From JBDGRJ01 sp042218065 (lineage in GTDB: Bacteria > Patescibacteriota > Patescibacteriia > Magasanikbacterales > UBA922): 64,000 nt of DNA. How positions within the stretch are numbered: position 1 is the stretch's first letter; each line of letters starts with the position of its first letter. Shown in pieces: positions 16,425 through 25,317 of this stretch. Location of the stretch: NCBI GenBank assembly GCA_042218065.1, contig JBDGRL010000002.1, forward strand, positions 1-64,000, in the 5' to 3' direction. The translations under genes and the position numbers were made by a program. The notes under the pieces were generated by a model. The model was not told where the DNA came from. It worked only from the letters and a program-made list of their open reading frames with translations, and did not search any database.

Positions 16425-17282
16425 CTAATTAATTAGGCCTTTCTTTTTAGCGAAATGCATCTCCGCTTTCAGCATTGCTTCAGGGTTTCCAGTATCAAAA
16501 TACTCTCCTTCATATTCATACGCATAAAATGGAGCACCTTCATTTAACATTCGGTTTGCAGCATCGGAAACCCATATTTCATCATCCTTACCTCTGTCTT
16601 GAGTCTCTAAATACTTCCAGATCTCATTCGTGAAGATATAGCGCATACCTGCAATTATTATACCATGATCAGAAACATTATCCATATCTGGTTTTTCAAC
16701 TAACTTATCTACTTTATAAGTTCTGTCTTCATCTGTAGAACTTACATATACATTACCATATTTAGTCATCTCTTGCTTATCTTCTAATTTCTGCACTCCT
16801 ATAACACATTCTTGAGTTTCATGATAAGCATTGAGCATCTGCTTAACTGGAGGAGTGTCATAATCAATTACGCTATCCCCATCAGAGAAAGCAAACGATT
16901 CGTCTCCTACAAACCTTTTTGCTTGTAAAAGAGCATGTCCGTTACCTAAAGGACGTGATTGTCTGGTGTAATAAAAGTCTACATCTTCACAAACATCAAT
17001 GACAGATTGTATCCTATCTTTTTTACCTTCTTTTTCAAGATATTCTTCATAATCATAATCCCTGTCAAAATGATCCTCGACTGCATTCTTGTTTGAACTA
17101 GTCACTAATAAAATATCTTCAATTCCACTTTCCGCCATCTCCTCTACAATATATTGAAGAACGGGTTTACCCAAGACGGGTAACATTTCTTTTGGCATGG
17201 CTTTTGTTGCCGGTAAAAAACGAGTACCAAGACCAGCCGCAGTAATTACTCCTTTTTTAACTTCTTTTTGGTAAGCAGACAT
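16425..17282 (-). CDS. galU: UTP-glucose-1-phosphate uridylyltransferase
   Basis: Makes UDP-glucose from UTP and glucose-1-phosphate for glycolipid and glycan synthesis in the cytoplasm. 285 aa, normal length. Seen: nucleotide-binding start ITAAGLGTRFLPATKAMPKEM, sugar-binding PLGNGHALL, and FAFSDGDSVID in place of the usual LLGDD-type metal site. The C-terminal FDTGNPEAML is typical of GalU. Its product would feed the GT28 transferase encoded at the other end of the pilin block. The downstream pilin gene begins 10 bp after its stop. Confidence 0.92.
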   Translation of the reverse strand: MSAYQKEVKKGVITAAGLGTRFLPATKAMPKEMLPVLGKPVLQYIVEEMAESGIEDILLVTSSNKNAVEDHFDRDYDYEEYLEKEGKKDRIQSVIDVCEDVDFYYTRQSRPLGNGHALLQAKRFVGDESFAFSDGDSVIDYDTPPVKQMLNAYHETQECVIGVQKLEDKQEMTKYGNVYVSSTDEDRTYKVDKLVEKPDMDNVSDHGIIIAGMRYIFTNEIWKYLETQDRGKDDEIWVSDAANRMLNEGAPFYAYEYEGEYFDTGNPEAMLKAEMHFAKKKGLIN

Positions 17283-17378
17283 GATTTATTGTGTTATTAA
17301 AATTTTAATTTATATGTTTTTATTAGCTTCAATGTTATTGAAGGATACCATTTTAAAGAATAGTTTCAACTTTTATTA

Positions 17379-17406
17379 AAAATACCCGCCTCTCGGCGGG
17401 TATTTT
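17379..17406 (-). terminator. Intrinsic terminator of the rpsF-ssb-rpsR operon
   Basis: ATACCCGCC-TCTC-GGCGGGTAT stem flanked by A and T runs, 20 bp past the rpsR stop; it reads as a terminator on both strands. Confidence 0.85.
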
Positions 17407-17426
17407 ATAACTCAATTATTATGTAC

Positions 17427-17651
17427 TTATTGTCTAGTATCGTAGGGAAGCAAGCCAGCTTGTCTAGCCTTTTTTATAGCAGTCGAAATATCTCTTTGAT
17501 GCTTAGCACAAATACCAGTACGCTCTCTTGGTCTTATCTTTAGGTTTGTAGTCAGAAATCTTTTTAATAAATCTACATCACGATAATTAATCTCAAGCTG
17601 GTTTGCATCAAAGAAGCATTCATTTTTATCTAACTCTTCAAGTGTTTTCAT
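17427..17651 (-). CDS. rpsR: 30S ribosomal protein S18
   Basis: 74 aa, normal length. The conserved core is seen as FDANQLEINYRDVDLLKRFL, then KIRPRERTGICAKHQRDIS and AIKKARQAGLLPY. It binds S6 in the platform of the small subunit. Last gene of the classic rpsF-ssb-rpsR operon, followed by a terminator. Confidence 0.95.
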   Translation of the reverse strand: MKTLEELDKNECFFDANQLEINYRDVDLLKRFLTTNLKIRPRERTGICAKHQRDISTAIKKARQAGLLPYDTRQ

Positions 17652-17682
17652 ATTCTCTAAATTATCTTAATTAATTTTAAAA

Positions 17683-18162
17683 TTAAAATGGAATATCTTC
17701 TACTTCAATTTCTTCTTCATCTTGTTCTCCAGGTCCGCCACCTGACTGATTTTGTGGTTGTTGCGGCTGACCTCCGCTTTGTTGTTGGGACTGTTGAGGG
17801 GGTGGTGGCTGCCCTTGACCTTGAGACTGACCCTGCTCTCCTCCAAGCATAATTAAATTGTTTACCACTATCTCTGTTCTATATCTCTTTACTCCGTCAT
17901 CGCCCGTCCAGTCTCGTGTCTGTAATCTGCCTTCACAATAAACTCTCCTACCTTTTGAAAGATATTGTCCAGCTATTTCTGCTAATTTACCCCAAATTAC
18001 ACAATTGTGAAACTCAGTCCTTTCTTGTTGTTCTCCATTATCATCGGTCCAAACTCGGTTTGTAGCTACAGTCATGTTAGCTACACTTCTGCCTGAAGGC
18101 GTGCTTCTAAGTTCTGGATCCTGCGTCAATCTACCTAAAATTGTAGCCCTATTCAGGTCCAT
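17683..18162 (-). CDS. ssb: Single-stranded DNA-binding protein
   Basis: 159 aa. N-terminal OB fold (1-108) starting DLNRATILGRLTQDPELR with FHNCVIWGKLAE and RVYCEGRLQTRDW. Then a Gln/Gly/Pro-rich linker and the acidic tip EEIEVEDIPF that recruits repair and replication partners. Sits between rpsR and rpsF as in most bacteria. Confidence 0.95.
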   Translation of the reverse strand: MDLNRATILGRLTQDPELRSTPSGRSVANMTVATNRVWTDDNGEQQERTEFHNCVIWGKLAEIAGQYLSKGRRVYCEGRLQTRDWTGDDGVKRYRTEIVVNNLIMLGGEQGQSQGQGQPPPPQQSQQQSGGQPQQPQNQSGGGPGEQDEEEIEVEDIPF

Positions 18163-18203
18163 AAAATAAAATTAATGTGAATTATGTGTTTATTATAACA
18201 CAA

Positions 18204-18785
18204 TTACACATCTGATAAATCTTCGTCATCATCTAAAATATCATCCAACTTATCGTCTATTTCTTCTATTGAAACATCTTCATCTTCTTCGGTTTCTGTT
18301 CGTTTGTCAACGTCTTCATCCTCCTCAGTAGCTTCATCTTCTTCGGCTTCCTCTTTTTGACTAGAATCTGTTTTAGTTTCATCGACGTCCTCTTGTTTTT
18401 TTTCAAAATATTCTTCTTTTTCATCAATCCACTCGAGTATCTCATCTCTGTTTTTAATGGATTTTATCTCATTAATTTCTCTTCTTTTTTCTTTTTGTTC
18501 AGGATCAACCTGTTCAATCATGGCTCTTAGTAGACTTGATATTTTGTTCAACTCCTCTTGAAGCTGGTCGTTATTAGATGGTTCTAAATTATAGTTAAAT
18601 AAGAAATAATAACCATACTTAATGCCGTCCATTTGGTATGACATCTTTGTTTTACCCAAATCTCTAACATCTAAATTTTCAGCACCTAAATCTTTTAATA
18701 TGTCTTTTACTTTTTCTAGTTCCGGCTCCAATTCGGTCTCTGTCAAAGTTCCGGGCAAAACAGTTAATAGTTCATATTGTTTCAT
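18204..18785 (-). CDS. rpsF: 30S ribosomal protein S6 with long acidic tail
   Basis: 193 aa, about twice the usual S6 length. Residues 1-95 are a normal S6 (KQYELLTVLPGTLTE, LGKTKMSYQMDGIKYGYYFL). After about residue 115 there is a lineage-specific Asp/Glu-rich extension, low in complexity, ending EDLSDV. Acidic S6 tails occur in some bacteria; the role here is unknown. First gene of the operon, driven by the promoter at 18817-18845. Confidence 0.92.
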   Translation of the reverse strand: MKQYELLTVLPGTLTETELEPELEKVKDILKDLGAENLDVRDLGKTKMSYQMDGIKYGYYFLFNYNLEPSNNDQLQEELNKISSLLRAMIEQVDPEQKEKRREINEIKSIKNRDEILEWIDEKEEYFEKKQEDVDETKTDSSQKEEAEEDEATEEDEDVDKRTETEEDEDVSIEEIDDKLDDILDDDEDLSDV

Positions 18786-18816
18786 AAATCTTTAATTTAG
18801 TTATACAAGTGGAAGT

Positions 18817-18845
18817 AATATAGGAAATTTTTTTATTTTTGTCAA
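18817..18845 (-). promoter_or_regulatory. Sigma-70 promoter of rpsF-ssb-rpsR
   Basis: On the minus strand: -35 TTGACA (18840-18845), 17-bp spacer, -10 TATATT (18817-18822). It begins just past the uppS stop. Confidence 0.82.
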
Positions 18846-18853
18846 CAACTTTA

Positions 18854-19540
18854 TTAAGCACCAAAGTTTCTTTCTCTAGTGTTAAAGAACTCAATAGCTT
18901 CATCCAGGTCTTTTTGGTCAAAAGCGGGCCAAAGAGTATCAGTAAAAAAGTACTCAGCATAAGCAGCTTGCCAAATTAGGAAATTAGAGATTCTTTTCCT
19001 AGCACCAGTTCTTATCAACAAATCAACAGGAGGCATATCACCTGTATCAAGAAAATCACCAAAGGTTCCCTCATCTAAGTCTTCAGGCTTTACGTCAGAC
19101 TCCATAACCCTCCTTGCAGCCCTGGTAATCTCATCTCTACCTCCATAATTTATAGCTAAAGTTAAAGTTAAGCTTTCATTCTCTTTGGTTTCTTCTTCTA
19201 CTTTTTGTATTGTCTCTCTGGTATCTTCTGGTATTTTGCTTAAATCTCCAATCGTGTTTAATTTTACGTCATTTTCTAACAACTCATCCAGGTGATTAAT
19301 CAATCTTTCAAATAAAGAAAAGAGGTGGTTCAACTCTCTCTCACTTCTTTCTTTTAAATTTTCAGTAGATAAAGCAAAGACCGTCAAATAAGGTATATCC
19401 TCTTCTAAAACAAGCTCACCTACATCTTTTAAGTTTTTACCTCCTTCAGTATGTCCTTTTAATTTAGGTAACCCTTTACTTTTCGCCCATCTCCTGTTTC
19501 CATCCATGATTATTGCTAAATGTTTTAATTGATTGCTCAT
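18854..19540 (-). CDS. uppS: Undecaprenyl diphosphate synthase
   Basis: Cis-prenyltransferase that makes the C55 lipid carrier for cell-wall and glycan export. 228 aa. Motifs: HLAIIMDGNRRWAK (catalytic Asp), GHTEGGKNL, TVFALSTENLKERSE, LAINYGGRDEI, LLIRTGARKRISNFLIWQAAYAE, and the final ERNFGA. A separate transcription unit upstream of the rpsF promoter. Confidence 0.94.
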   Translation of the reverse strand: MSNQLKHLAIIMDGNRRWAKSKGLPKLKGHTEGGKNLKDVGELVLEEDIPYLTVFALSTENLKERSERELNHLFSLFERLINHLDELLENDVKLNTIGDLSKIPEDTRETIQKVEEETKENESLTLTLAINYGGRDEITRAARRVMESDVKPEDLDEGTFGDFLDTGDMPPVDLLIRTGARKRISNFLIWQAAYAEYFFTDTLWPAFDQKDLDEAIEFFNTRERNFGA

Positions 19541-19640
19541 ATTTTTTTATTTGATCTTTACACAAAGATAAGGATAGTGAAAAAGATTGAAAAAAGCAAG
19601 TTTTTGTGCTACAATTGTGTTTGTAAAATACAAGATACAA

Positions 19641-19724
19641 GCCGCGGTGGTGGAATTTGGTAGACACGGGGGATTTAAGATCCTCTGGGCTTTGCCTGTG
19701 CGGGTTCGAATCCCGCCCGCGGCA
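19641..19724 (+). tRNA. tRNA-Leu(UAA)
   Basis: Class II tRNA with long variable arm. Acceptor GCCGCGG/CCGCGGC, anticodon stem GGGGA/TCCTC with loop TTTAAGA (anticodon TAA), T arm GCGGG-TTCGAAT-CCCGC, discriminator A. Confidence 0.93.
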
Positions 19725-19728
19725 CAAG

Positions 19729-19817
19729 TTGTGGATAATTCTGTGTGTAACCTCCTTCTAATGTGGATAAATAAGGGTGATTTCCACAATTTCTGTGTAT
19801 AACTTGCCCTTAGAAGG
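19729..19817. promoter_or_regulatory. Cluster of DnaA-box-like sites after tRNA-Leu
   Basis: TTGTGGATAA (19729-19738), CTGTGTGTAA (19741-19750), ATGTGGATAA (19761-19770), reverse ATTGTGGAAA (19781-19790) and CTGTGTATAA (19793-19802), framed by the inverted repeat CCTTCTAA (19754-19761) / TTAGAAGG (19810-19817). Could be a DnaA titration or regulatory site. Confidence 0.5.
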
Positions 19818-19901
19818 CTGGTCATTATCAACAATCTCTAGATTGTAAAAATGATAAAAGTTTTATATAATTAACCTACTTAATAAATAATTCAAAAAAA
19901 T

Positions 19902-20147
19902 ATGGGAGAAATAAGTAAAGAAGAGCTTGAAAAAGAAAAGAAGCTAATATTAAAAAAATTAATCGATCACGCTGAATACAGTCCAAAACTGGAAGAAAAA
20001 ATTAAAGCTAAATTTGAAGACTTAGGTGATGATGTAGACGATAGTGTTCATGAGGTAGAACAGATGGAAGTGGAAACTACTGTGGTTTCTTTGCTTTTCG
20101 ATAGACTTGAAGATATAAACAAAAAACTAGAACAAAAAGAAAAATAA
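19902..20147 (+). CDS. Small charged helical protein
   Basis: 81 aa, acidic and lysine-rich, probably two long helices (about 5-35 and 45-78). It loosely resembles the coiled-coil half of TraR/DksA-type proteins but has no zinc-finger cysteines, so I do not assign it there. It lies 10 bp ahead of the probable lspA start on the same strand. Confidence 0.55.
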   Translation: MGEISKEELEKEKKLILKKLIDHAEYSPKLEEKIKAKFEDLGDDVDDSVHEVEQMEVETTVVSLLFDRLEDINKKLEQKEK

Positions 20148-20157
20148 TTATAATAAA

Positions 20158-20613
20158 TTGCTCCAAGGAGATACACTCAAAAAAACCCGCCCAAGTTACT
20201 ATCTTCTTGTTGGCGGTGTTTTTTTAATTATTGATCAATTTTTAAAATTCTTAGCAAGAACTCATACAAATTATAGTTACTATCTCTATAAGCCATGGGT
20301 CGGCTGGGAGTATTTTGAAAACACAGGTATAGCATTTGGTTTAAATATACCGACCTGGTTTTTAATTATCATAACTCCAATTATACTTGTTTTATTTGTA
20401 CATTTATTTTTAGAAAAGTCCTTCCTTGCAAAAACAGGTATCTTGAGTTTACTTTTACCGGGTGCCATTTCAAATTTTATAGATAGAATTTTATTTGGAG
20501 TTACGATAGATTATCTGAGATTTTTTACAACTCTATTTAACATAGCTGATGTCTTAATAATATCCGGAATTTTAATCTTAATATTTCATTACCTTAACAA
20601 AGAAGAAGGGTAA
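20158..20613 (+). CDS. lspA: Signal peptidase II (lipoprotein signal peptidase)
   Basis: Membrane aspartyl protease that trims prolipoproteins; 151 aa with four hydrophobic segments. Family boxes: IIDQFLKF, FENTGIAFGL, PGAISNFIDRILFGVTIDYL and FNIADVLII, giving both catalytic Asp residues. There is no ATG; a TTG at 20158 is the first in-frame start, but an AAGGAG at 20165-20170 hints that translation may begin a few codons later at another weak codon. A substrate in this window is the solute-binding lipoprotein. Confidence 0.88.
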   Translation: MLQGDTLKKTRPSYYLLVGGVFLIIDQFLKFLARTHTNYSYYLYKPWVGWEYFENTGIAFGLNIPTWFLIIITPIILVLFVHLFLEKSFLAKTGILSLLLPGAISNFIDRILFGVTIDYLRFFTTLFNIADVLIISGILILIFHYLNKEEG

Positions 20614-20634
20614 ATTTTATATAAATTAAATCCA

Positions 20635-22152
20635 ATGTTTTCTAATCTAAAATCAGCCACAGTTATAGGTTTAGAATGTCGTTCGGTTTCTATAGAAGTG
20701 GATATCTCAGGTAGCTGGCCCGCTTTTCAGATAATAGGACTACCAAATACCGCAGTTCAAGAAGCAAAAGAAAGAATACGGGTAGCCTGGAGAAACAGCG
20801 GCTACTCTTTCCCTAATAACAAAAGAATTATAATCAATTTAGCTCCTGCAGATGTACGAAAACAAGGAACAGCCTTTGATTTACCTATGGCGTTAGGTTT
20901 ATTTTTAGCAGAAAAACAAATAGATATAGATCTCTCAAACTGTTTATTTACCGGAGAACTAGCTTTAAATGGACAAGTTAGACATACGAAAGGAGTGCTT
21001 CCTTTAGCAATTTTTGCTAAAGAACAAGGTATAGAAAATCTTTTCGTCCCACAAGCAAATGCAGAAGAGGCAGCGGTTATCGAAGATATAAATGTCTTTC
21101 CTGTAGAAAATCTAAAACAAATATTAGATCATATAACCAAAAAAGAGAAGATTGAATCTGTAAACAGAAAAAACAAAGAAAATTTATTAGAATACAACGA
21201 CCATCAGATTGATATATCAGAAATAAAAGGTCAAAGTTTCGCCAAAAGAGCACTAGAGATATCAGCGAGCGGATCTCACAATGTTTTATTAGAGGGTCCG
21301 CCGGGCGCAGGAAAAACCATGCTTGCAAAATCTTTTCCTTCTATTTTACCAAAGCTAACTGTAAGTGAGGCTATAGATGTAACAAAAGTCTACTCAGTAG
21401 CAGAAGAGCTTCCAGAGGATAAACCTATGATTACCAAAAGACAGTTTCGGGCACCTCATCACTCAGCCAGCTCTTCTTCTTTGGTGGGGGGAGGAAGGTA
21501 CCCTTCACCTGGAGAAATATCTCTAGCTCATCGTGGTGTATTATTTTTAGATGAATTCCCAGAATTTCCACGAGATGCAATCGAAAACCTTAGACAACCT
21601 CTAGAAGAAGGTCAAGTCACCATTTCTAGATCTGAGGGCAGACACACCTTCCCTGCTGATTTTATGCTTATTGCAAGCCAAAACCCTTGTCCTTGTGGGT
21701 TTGCAACAGATGAAGAAAAGTCATGCAACTGCACACCCGGTCAAATAAAAAGATATAACAAAAAAATTAGCGGACCAATAAAAGACAGAATCGATTTATA
21801 TGTGGAAGTATCCAGAGTAAAATATGAAAAATTAAGCAAGGACACGAAAAAAGAAAAATCAAAAGAAGTCAAAAAAAGAGTAGAACAAGCAAGAGAAAGA
21901 CAGCAAGAAAGATTTGAAGATGAGAATTACAATACAAATAATGAAATGAGTAACGAAGATACAAATAAATACTGTCAAGTAAACCAAGAATCAGAACAAC
22001 TTTTAAAACAAGCAGTAAATAAAATGAATCTAACTGCAAGAGGGTATCAGCGGGTCTTAAAAGTAGCTAGAACCATAGCAGACCTGGAACAATCGGAGGA
22101 TATAGAAACTTCTCATGTAGCAGAGGCACTTCAATACAGAGATGATAAATAA
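20635..22152 (+). CDS. comM: YifB/ComM-family Mg-chelatase-like AAA+ ATPase
   Basis: 505 aa, full length. N-terminal ChlI-like domain (IIGLPNTAVQEAKERIRVA, LAPADVRKQGTAFDLPMALG), Walker A GPPGAGKTMLAKS, LFLDEFPEF Walker B, IASQNPCPCG with a Cys cluster, and a C-terminal RGYQRVLKVARTIADLE sensor region. ComM is a hexameric branch-migration helicase that helps integrate incoming DNA during natural transformation, which fits a lineage thought to import DNA. No other competence gene is in the window. Confidence 0.88.
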   Translation: MFSNLKSATVIGLECRSVSIEVDISGSWPAFQIIGLPNTAVQEAKERIRVAWRNSGYSFPNNKRIIINLAPADVRKQGTAFDLPMALGLFLAEKQIDIDLSNCLFTGELALNGQVRHTKGVLPLAIFAKEQGIENLFVPQANAEEAAVIEDINVFPVENLKQILDHITKKEKIESVNRKNKENLLEYNDHQIDISEIKGQSFAKRALEISASGSHNVLLEGPPGAGKTMLAKSFPSILPKLTVSEAIDVTKVYSVAEELPEDKPMITKRQFRAPHHSASSSSLVGGGRYPSPGEISLAHRGVLFLDEFPEFPRDAIENLRQPLEEGQVTISRSEGRHTFPADFMLIASQNPCPCGFATDEEKSCNCTPGQIKRYNKKISGPIKDRIDLYVEVSRVKYEKLSKDTKKEKSKEVKKRVEQARERQQERFEDENYNTNNEMSNEDTNKYCQVNQESEQLLKQAVNKMNLTARGYQRVLKVARTIADLEQSEDIETSHVAEALQYRDDK

Positions 22153-22165
22153 AACTAGTATACAA

Positions 22166-23554
22166 TTAACGGATATATTTCAGAGGGTTTTTTCTTCGAC
22201 CTCTTATCCTCACCTCAAAGTGTATATGAGGCCCGGTTGAACGCCCCGTAGACCCCATTGCAGCTACAGTATCACCTTGAGTTACCCTCTCACCCCTACT
22301 CACGTATAAACGGTAAGCATGAGCATATAAAGTCCTAACTCCACCTCCATGATCTATCACCACATAACAACCATATCCACCATTCCAACCACAACTAGAT
22401 CTCACCACTCTACCTGATTTAGATGCCAATAGGTCTGTTCCTCTTGGTCCTGCTATATCTAAACCAGTATGACGCCACCCAAAATATTGAGTTATATTAT
22501 GCACGGTAGTCGGCCAGATATAACCTGAACCAGCAGGAGTATTAACAGAGCGGCTTGGAGAAGTAGCTTGTTGAACCGGGTTTTCCTCTGCTTCTGTTGT
22601 TTGCACTTCACTAGTTTCATCTTGAGTTTCGGTTCTAGTTTTTTCTCCATCAGGTACTATAAGCTTTTGTCCGACATTTATAGTTTGATTTTCCAGTTCA
22701 TTATACTTCATTATCTTATCTACCTGAGCATCATACTTATTAGCTATACCTTGTAAAGTATCCCCTGGACTAACTGTGTGTAAAACCCCGGAAACCGGTA
22801 AAATTTTCAGTGTATCCCCCGGCCTGATATATGAATTATAACTAAGATCATTCGCCCAAAGAATGGTTCTGACACTTATACCATATCTATCGGCTATGCC
22901 ACCCACTACATCGCCAGGTTTAACTGTATACTCAATTATATCTTTCCTGTCGCTTTTCACTGAAGATGTAGCTATAGTCCTATAATTTCTATCAATAGAA
23001 GTGCCTGGTGGAATATTTGGTTTCATGATTGCAGTTCCACCTATGTTGAACTTATTTAATTCTCTTTGATTTATACTTATCGAAGCAGAACTTAATTTCT
23101 TGGCTGCCACTACGCCTTGTCTCCATTTTGGGGTAATTTGAGTAACAGGGTTTGACCGCATCTTAATCTCTTCAATTTCAAAATTCTGATCACCGGGCCC
23201 AACTATAGAATAAAGTATAGTTTCTCTACCAGCTATAGAAGCAATATCCTTGTTGTATAACTTGCTGTGAGGAATGCTTACGACTACTGCTGCAATTAAA
23301 AAAATAACCTGCAAGGTGGATCTCTTCCCTAAAAAGCCGACAAAACCTTTATCTGTAGCAAACTTAAACTTTTCCGACCACTTTCCTAACCTTAATTTCC
23401 ACTTGTAAAACCTAAAACCTAGCTTTTTCCTAATTATATCAGACAAATACTCTATCAGGTTCCAAACCAATCCCAGCAACCAAAACAAAGCTTTTTTTAC
23501 TAGCTTTAGTACTCTATATAGTAATAAAATTGTCTTGTAAAAATATATCTTCAT
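22166..23554 (-). CDS. LysM and M23 (LytM) peptidoglycan endopeptidase
   Basis: 462 aa. N-terminal region with hydrophobic helices (about 5-30 and 75-96), then two LysM repeats (YTVKPGDVVGGIADRYGIS and HTVSPGDTLQGIANKYDAQ), a Ser/Thr/Glu linker, and a C-terminal M23 metallopeptidase with zinc ligands in HTGLDIAG and HIHFEV. It would be held in the membrane with the enzyme outside, cutting peptidoglycan cross-links during growth or division. Converges with comM, 13 bp between stops. Confidence 0.9.
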   Translation of the reverse strand: MKIYFYKTILLLYRVLKLVKKALFWLLGLVWNLIEYLSDIIRKKLGFRFYKWKLRLGKWSEKFKFATDKGFVGFLGKRSTLQVIFLIAAVVVSIPHSKLYNKDIASIAGRETILYSIVGPGDQNFEIEEIKMRSNPVTQITPKWRQGVVAAKKLSSASISINQRELNKFNIGGTAIMKPNIPPGTSIDRNYRTIATSSVKSDRKDIIEYTVKPGDVVGGIADRYGISVRTILWANDLSYNSYIRPGDTLKILPVSGVLHTVSPGDTLQGIANKYDAQVDKIMKYNELENQTINVGQKLIVPDGEKTRTETQDETSEVQTTEAEENPVQQATSPSRSVNTPAGSGYIWPTTVHNITQYFGWRHTGLDIAGPRGTDLLASKSGRVVRSSCGWNGGYGCYVVIDHGGGVRTLYAHAYRLYVSRGERVTQGDTVAAMGSTGRSTGPHIHFEVRIRGRRKNPLKYIR

Positions 23555-23660
23555 TGTACCTGATTGGCTACATCTTCAGTATTATCAATAAATTTTGTGG
23601 TTTTGTCAATAATTATCACTTCAGACTGTTGAAATACTATTCTAGCACGGATTCGAACAC

Positions 23661-23706
23661 CTTCCGAGCCTCGCTGATCAGACAAGATGAGGCTTCGGCC
23701 CGGAAG
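23661..23706. repeat. Hairpin repeat, copy 2 (same loop, different stem)
   Basis: CTTCCGAGCC (23661-23670) pairs with GGCCCGGAAG (23697-23706) at 9 of 10 positions around a 26-nt loop that matches the loop at 4394-4420 almost base for base. It lies in the 363-bp gap between the M23 gene and tig. The rest of that gap holds only the tig promoter. Confidence 0.75.
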
Positions 23707-23854
23707 ATATTCTGCACCCTTTGAAAATGTAAGTTTTTTAATGTTCTTAACACTTAGATCGCTGAAAATTTTTAAAAACCAAATTCGTATCATTTTATTT
23801 CTAAAATTCACTGGTCACAAACAACCTGTCTTTGTTTTTTTCACTAAAAAGTTT

Positions 23855-23883
23855 TTGACAAAAACACTTCCTCTTGTTATAAT
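23855..23883 (+). promoter_or_regulatory. Sigma-70 promoter of tig
   Basis: Consensus -35 TTGACA (23855-23860), 17-bp spacer, consensus -10 TATAAT (23878-23883), 34 bp before the ATG. Confidence 0.88.
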
Positions 23884-23917
23884 TCCCCTCAGACTTATCT
23901 AAATTAACCAAAATCAA

Positions 23918-25222
23918 ATGGATTATAAAATCAATGAACTTGATGGTTCAGAAGTTGAAATAGAGATTACCGTAGAACCGGAAGAATATAAAGAAGATAT
24001 GAAAAAAGCAGCTGAACGAATCTCAAAAGAAGTCGATATTGACGGTTTCAGACAAGGAAACGCTCCATATAGGGTAATCAAGAATGAAGTTGGGGAAATG
24101 AAAATAATGCAGGAGGCAATTCAAACTATAGCACAAAGAACCTATGTAAAAGCACTTAAGAAAGAGGATATTGAAAGTATAGGATCTCCAGAAGTAGATA
24201 TTAAAAAAATGGCACCAGGTGATTCAGTCGAATTCACTGCCACAGTAGGAGTAATGCCGGAAGTTGACTTAGCAGACCCTAGTGAGTTGGAGGTAGAAAA
24301 AGAAGTAAAAGAAGTGAAAGAAGAGGATGTGCAAGATTCTATAGACAGCTTAAGAAAAATGCATGCAGATGAAGAAATTAAAGAAGGACCGGCTGAAGGT
24401 GATGATAAACTAGTGTTAGACATGAACATGTCTGTAGATGGTGTACCAGTTGAAGGAGGTCAGGCTAAAGATTATCAAGTTTACTTAGATGAAGACGAAC
24501 AACACATACCTGGTTTTAATGAAAAAGTGGAAGGTATGGAAGCAGGAGAAGAGAAAGAATTCACCTTAGACTTCCCAGAAAACCATTATCAACAAAATTT
24601 AGCTGGTAAAACTGTGGATTTCGATGTAACTGTAAATGAGGTATACAGTCAAGAACTACCTGAATTAGATGATGATTTTGCAAAAAAAATGGGACAAGAA
24701 GATGTAGAGGGTATCAAAAACTTAATCAAAGAAAATCTTAAACAAGAAGCTAAGAAGAAGGAAAACCAGCAATTTGAAATAAAACTCTTAAACAAAATGG
24801 TAGAAGAATCAGAGTTTGAAGAAATACCCGAAGTACTTGTAGATGCTGAAAGACAGAAGATGTACGAGGAGTTGAAAAATGATTTAGATAAAAATGGAGT
24901 AACAATTGAACAATATCTAGAAGATATCAAAAAAACAGAAGAAGAACTTCTAGAAGGGTTTACAGAACAAGCTACAAAAAGAGCAAAAACAGCTTTAATC
25001 TCAAGAAAATTAGCAGAAAAAAATGAAGATCTACAACCGAAAGAAGAAGAGATAGAGCAAGAAATAGAACGAATAAGACAAGCAAATCAAGGTAACGAAG
25101 AAATGGAAGAAAGACTACAAAACCAAGAAGTAAAAAACACTATAGCAACCACCGTCCAAAACAGAAAAGTTGTAGAATGGTTAAAAGATCAAGTTGAGGT
25201 AAAAGAAAAGAAAGAAGAATAA
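23918..25222 (+). CDS. tig: Trigger factor
   Basis: Ribosome-bound chaperone and prolyl isomerase, 434 aa. N-terminal ribosome-binding domain with the signature GFRQGNAPYRVIKNEVGE (TF normally GFRKGKVP), central FKBP-like PPIase domain around VLDMNMSVDGVPVEGG and IPGFNEKVEGMEAGEEKEF, then the all-helical C-terminal domain. Monocistronic: its own strong promoter and a terminator right after it. Confidence 0.94.
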   Translation: MDYKINELDGSEVEIEITVEPEEYKEDMKKAAERISKEVDIDGFRQGNAPYRVIKNEVGEMKIMQEAIQTIAQRTYVKALKKEDIESIGSPEVDIKKMAPGDSVEFTATVGVMPEVDLADPSELEVEKEVKEVKEEDVQDSIDSLRKMHADEEIKEGPAEGDDKLVLDMNMSVDGVPVEGGQAKDYQVYLDEDEQHIPGFNEKVEGMEAGEEKEFTLDFPENHYQQNLAGKTVDFDVTVNEVYSQELPELDDDFAKKMGQEDVEGIKNLIKENLKQEAKKKENQQFEIKLLNKMVEESEFEEIPEVLVDAERQKMYEELKNDLDKNGVTIEQYLEDIKKTEEELLEGFTEQATKRAKTALISRKLAEKNEDLQPKEEEIEQEIERIRQANQGNEEMEERLQNQEVKNTIATTVQNRKVVEWLKDQVEVKEKKEE

Positions 25223-25243
25223 ATAAAATTTTTTAAAAATAAC

Positions 25244-25276
25244 AAAAAAACACCCTTTTTTACAGGGTGTTTTTTT
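25244..25276 (+). terminator. Intrinsic terminator of tig
   Basis: AACACCC...GGGTGTT stem with an A run before it and TTTTTTT after it, about 25 bp past the tig stop; may also serve the minus-strand operon that ends at 25318. Confidence 0.88.
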
Positions 25277-25317
25277 ATTTAAATACTAAATTCTTTAAAG
25301 ATTATTTCAATATTAAA

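Noticed and set aside
23641..23720. A tRNA on the minus strand at the hairpin repeat (GTTCGAATCC)
   Set aside because: The flanks of the TTCGAAT do not pair into a T stem and no acceptor stem forms.
23551..23811. 86-codon minus-strand ORF before the M23 gene
   Set aside because: It includes the hairpin repeat and has no start site or family features.
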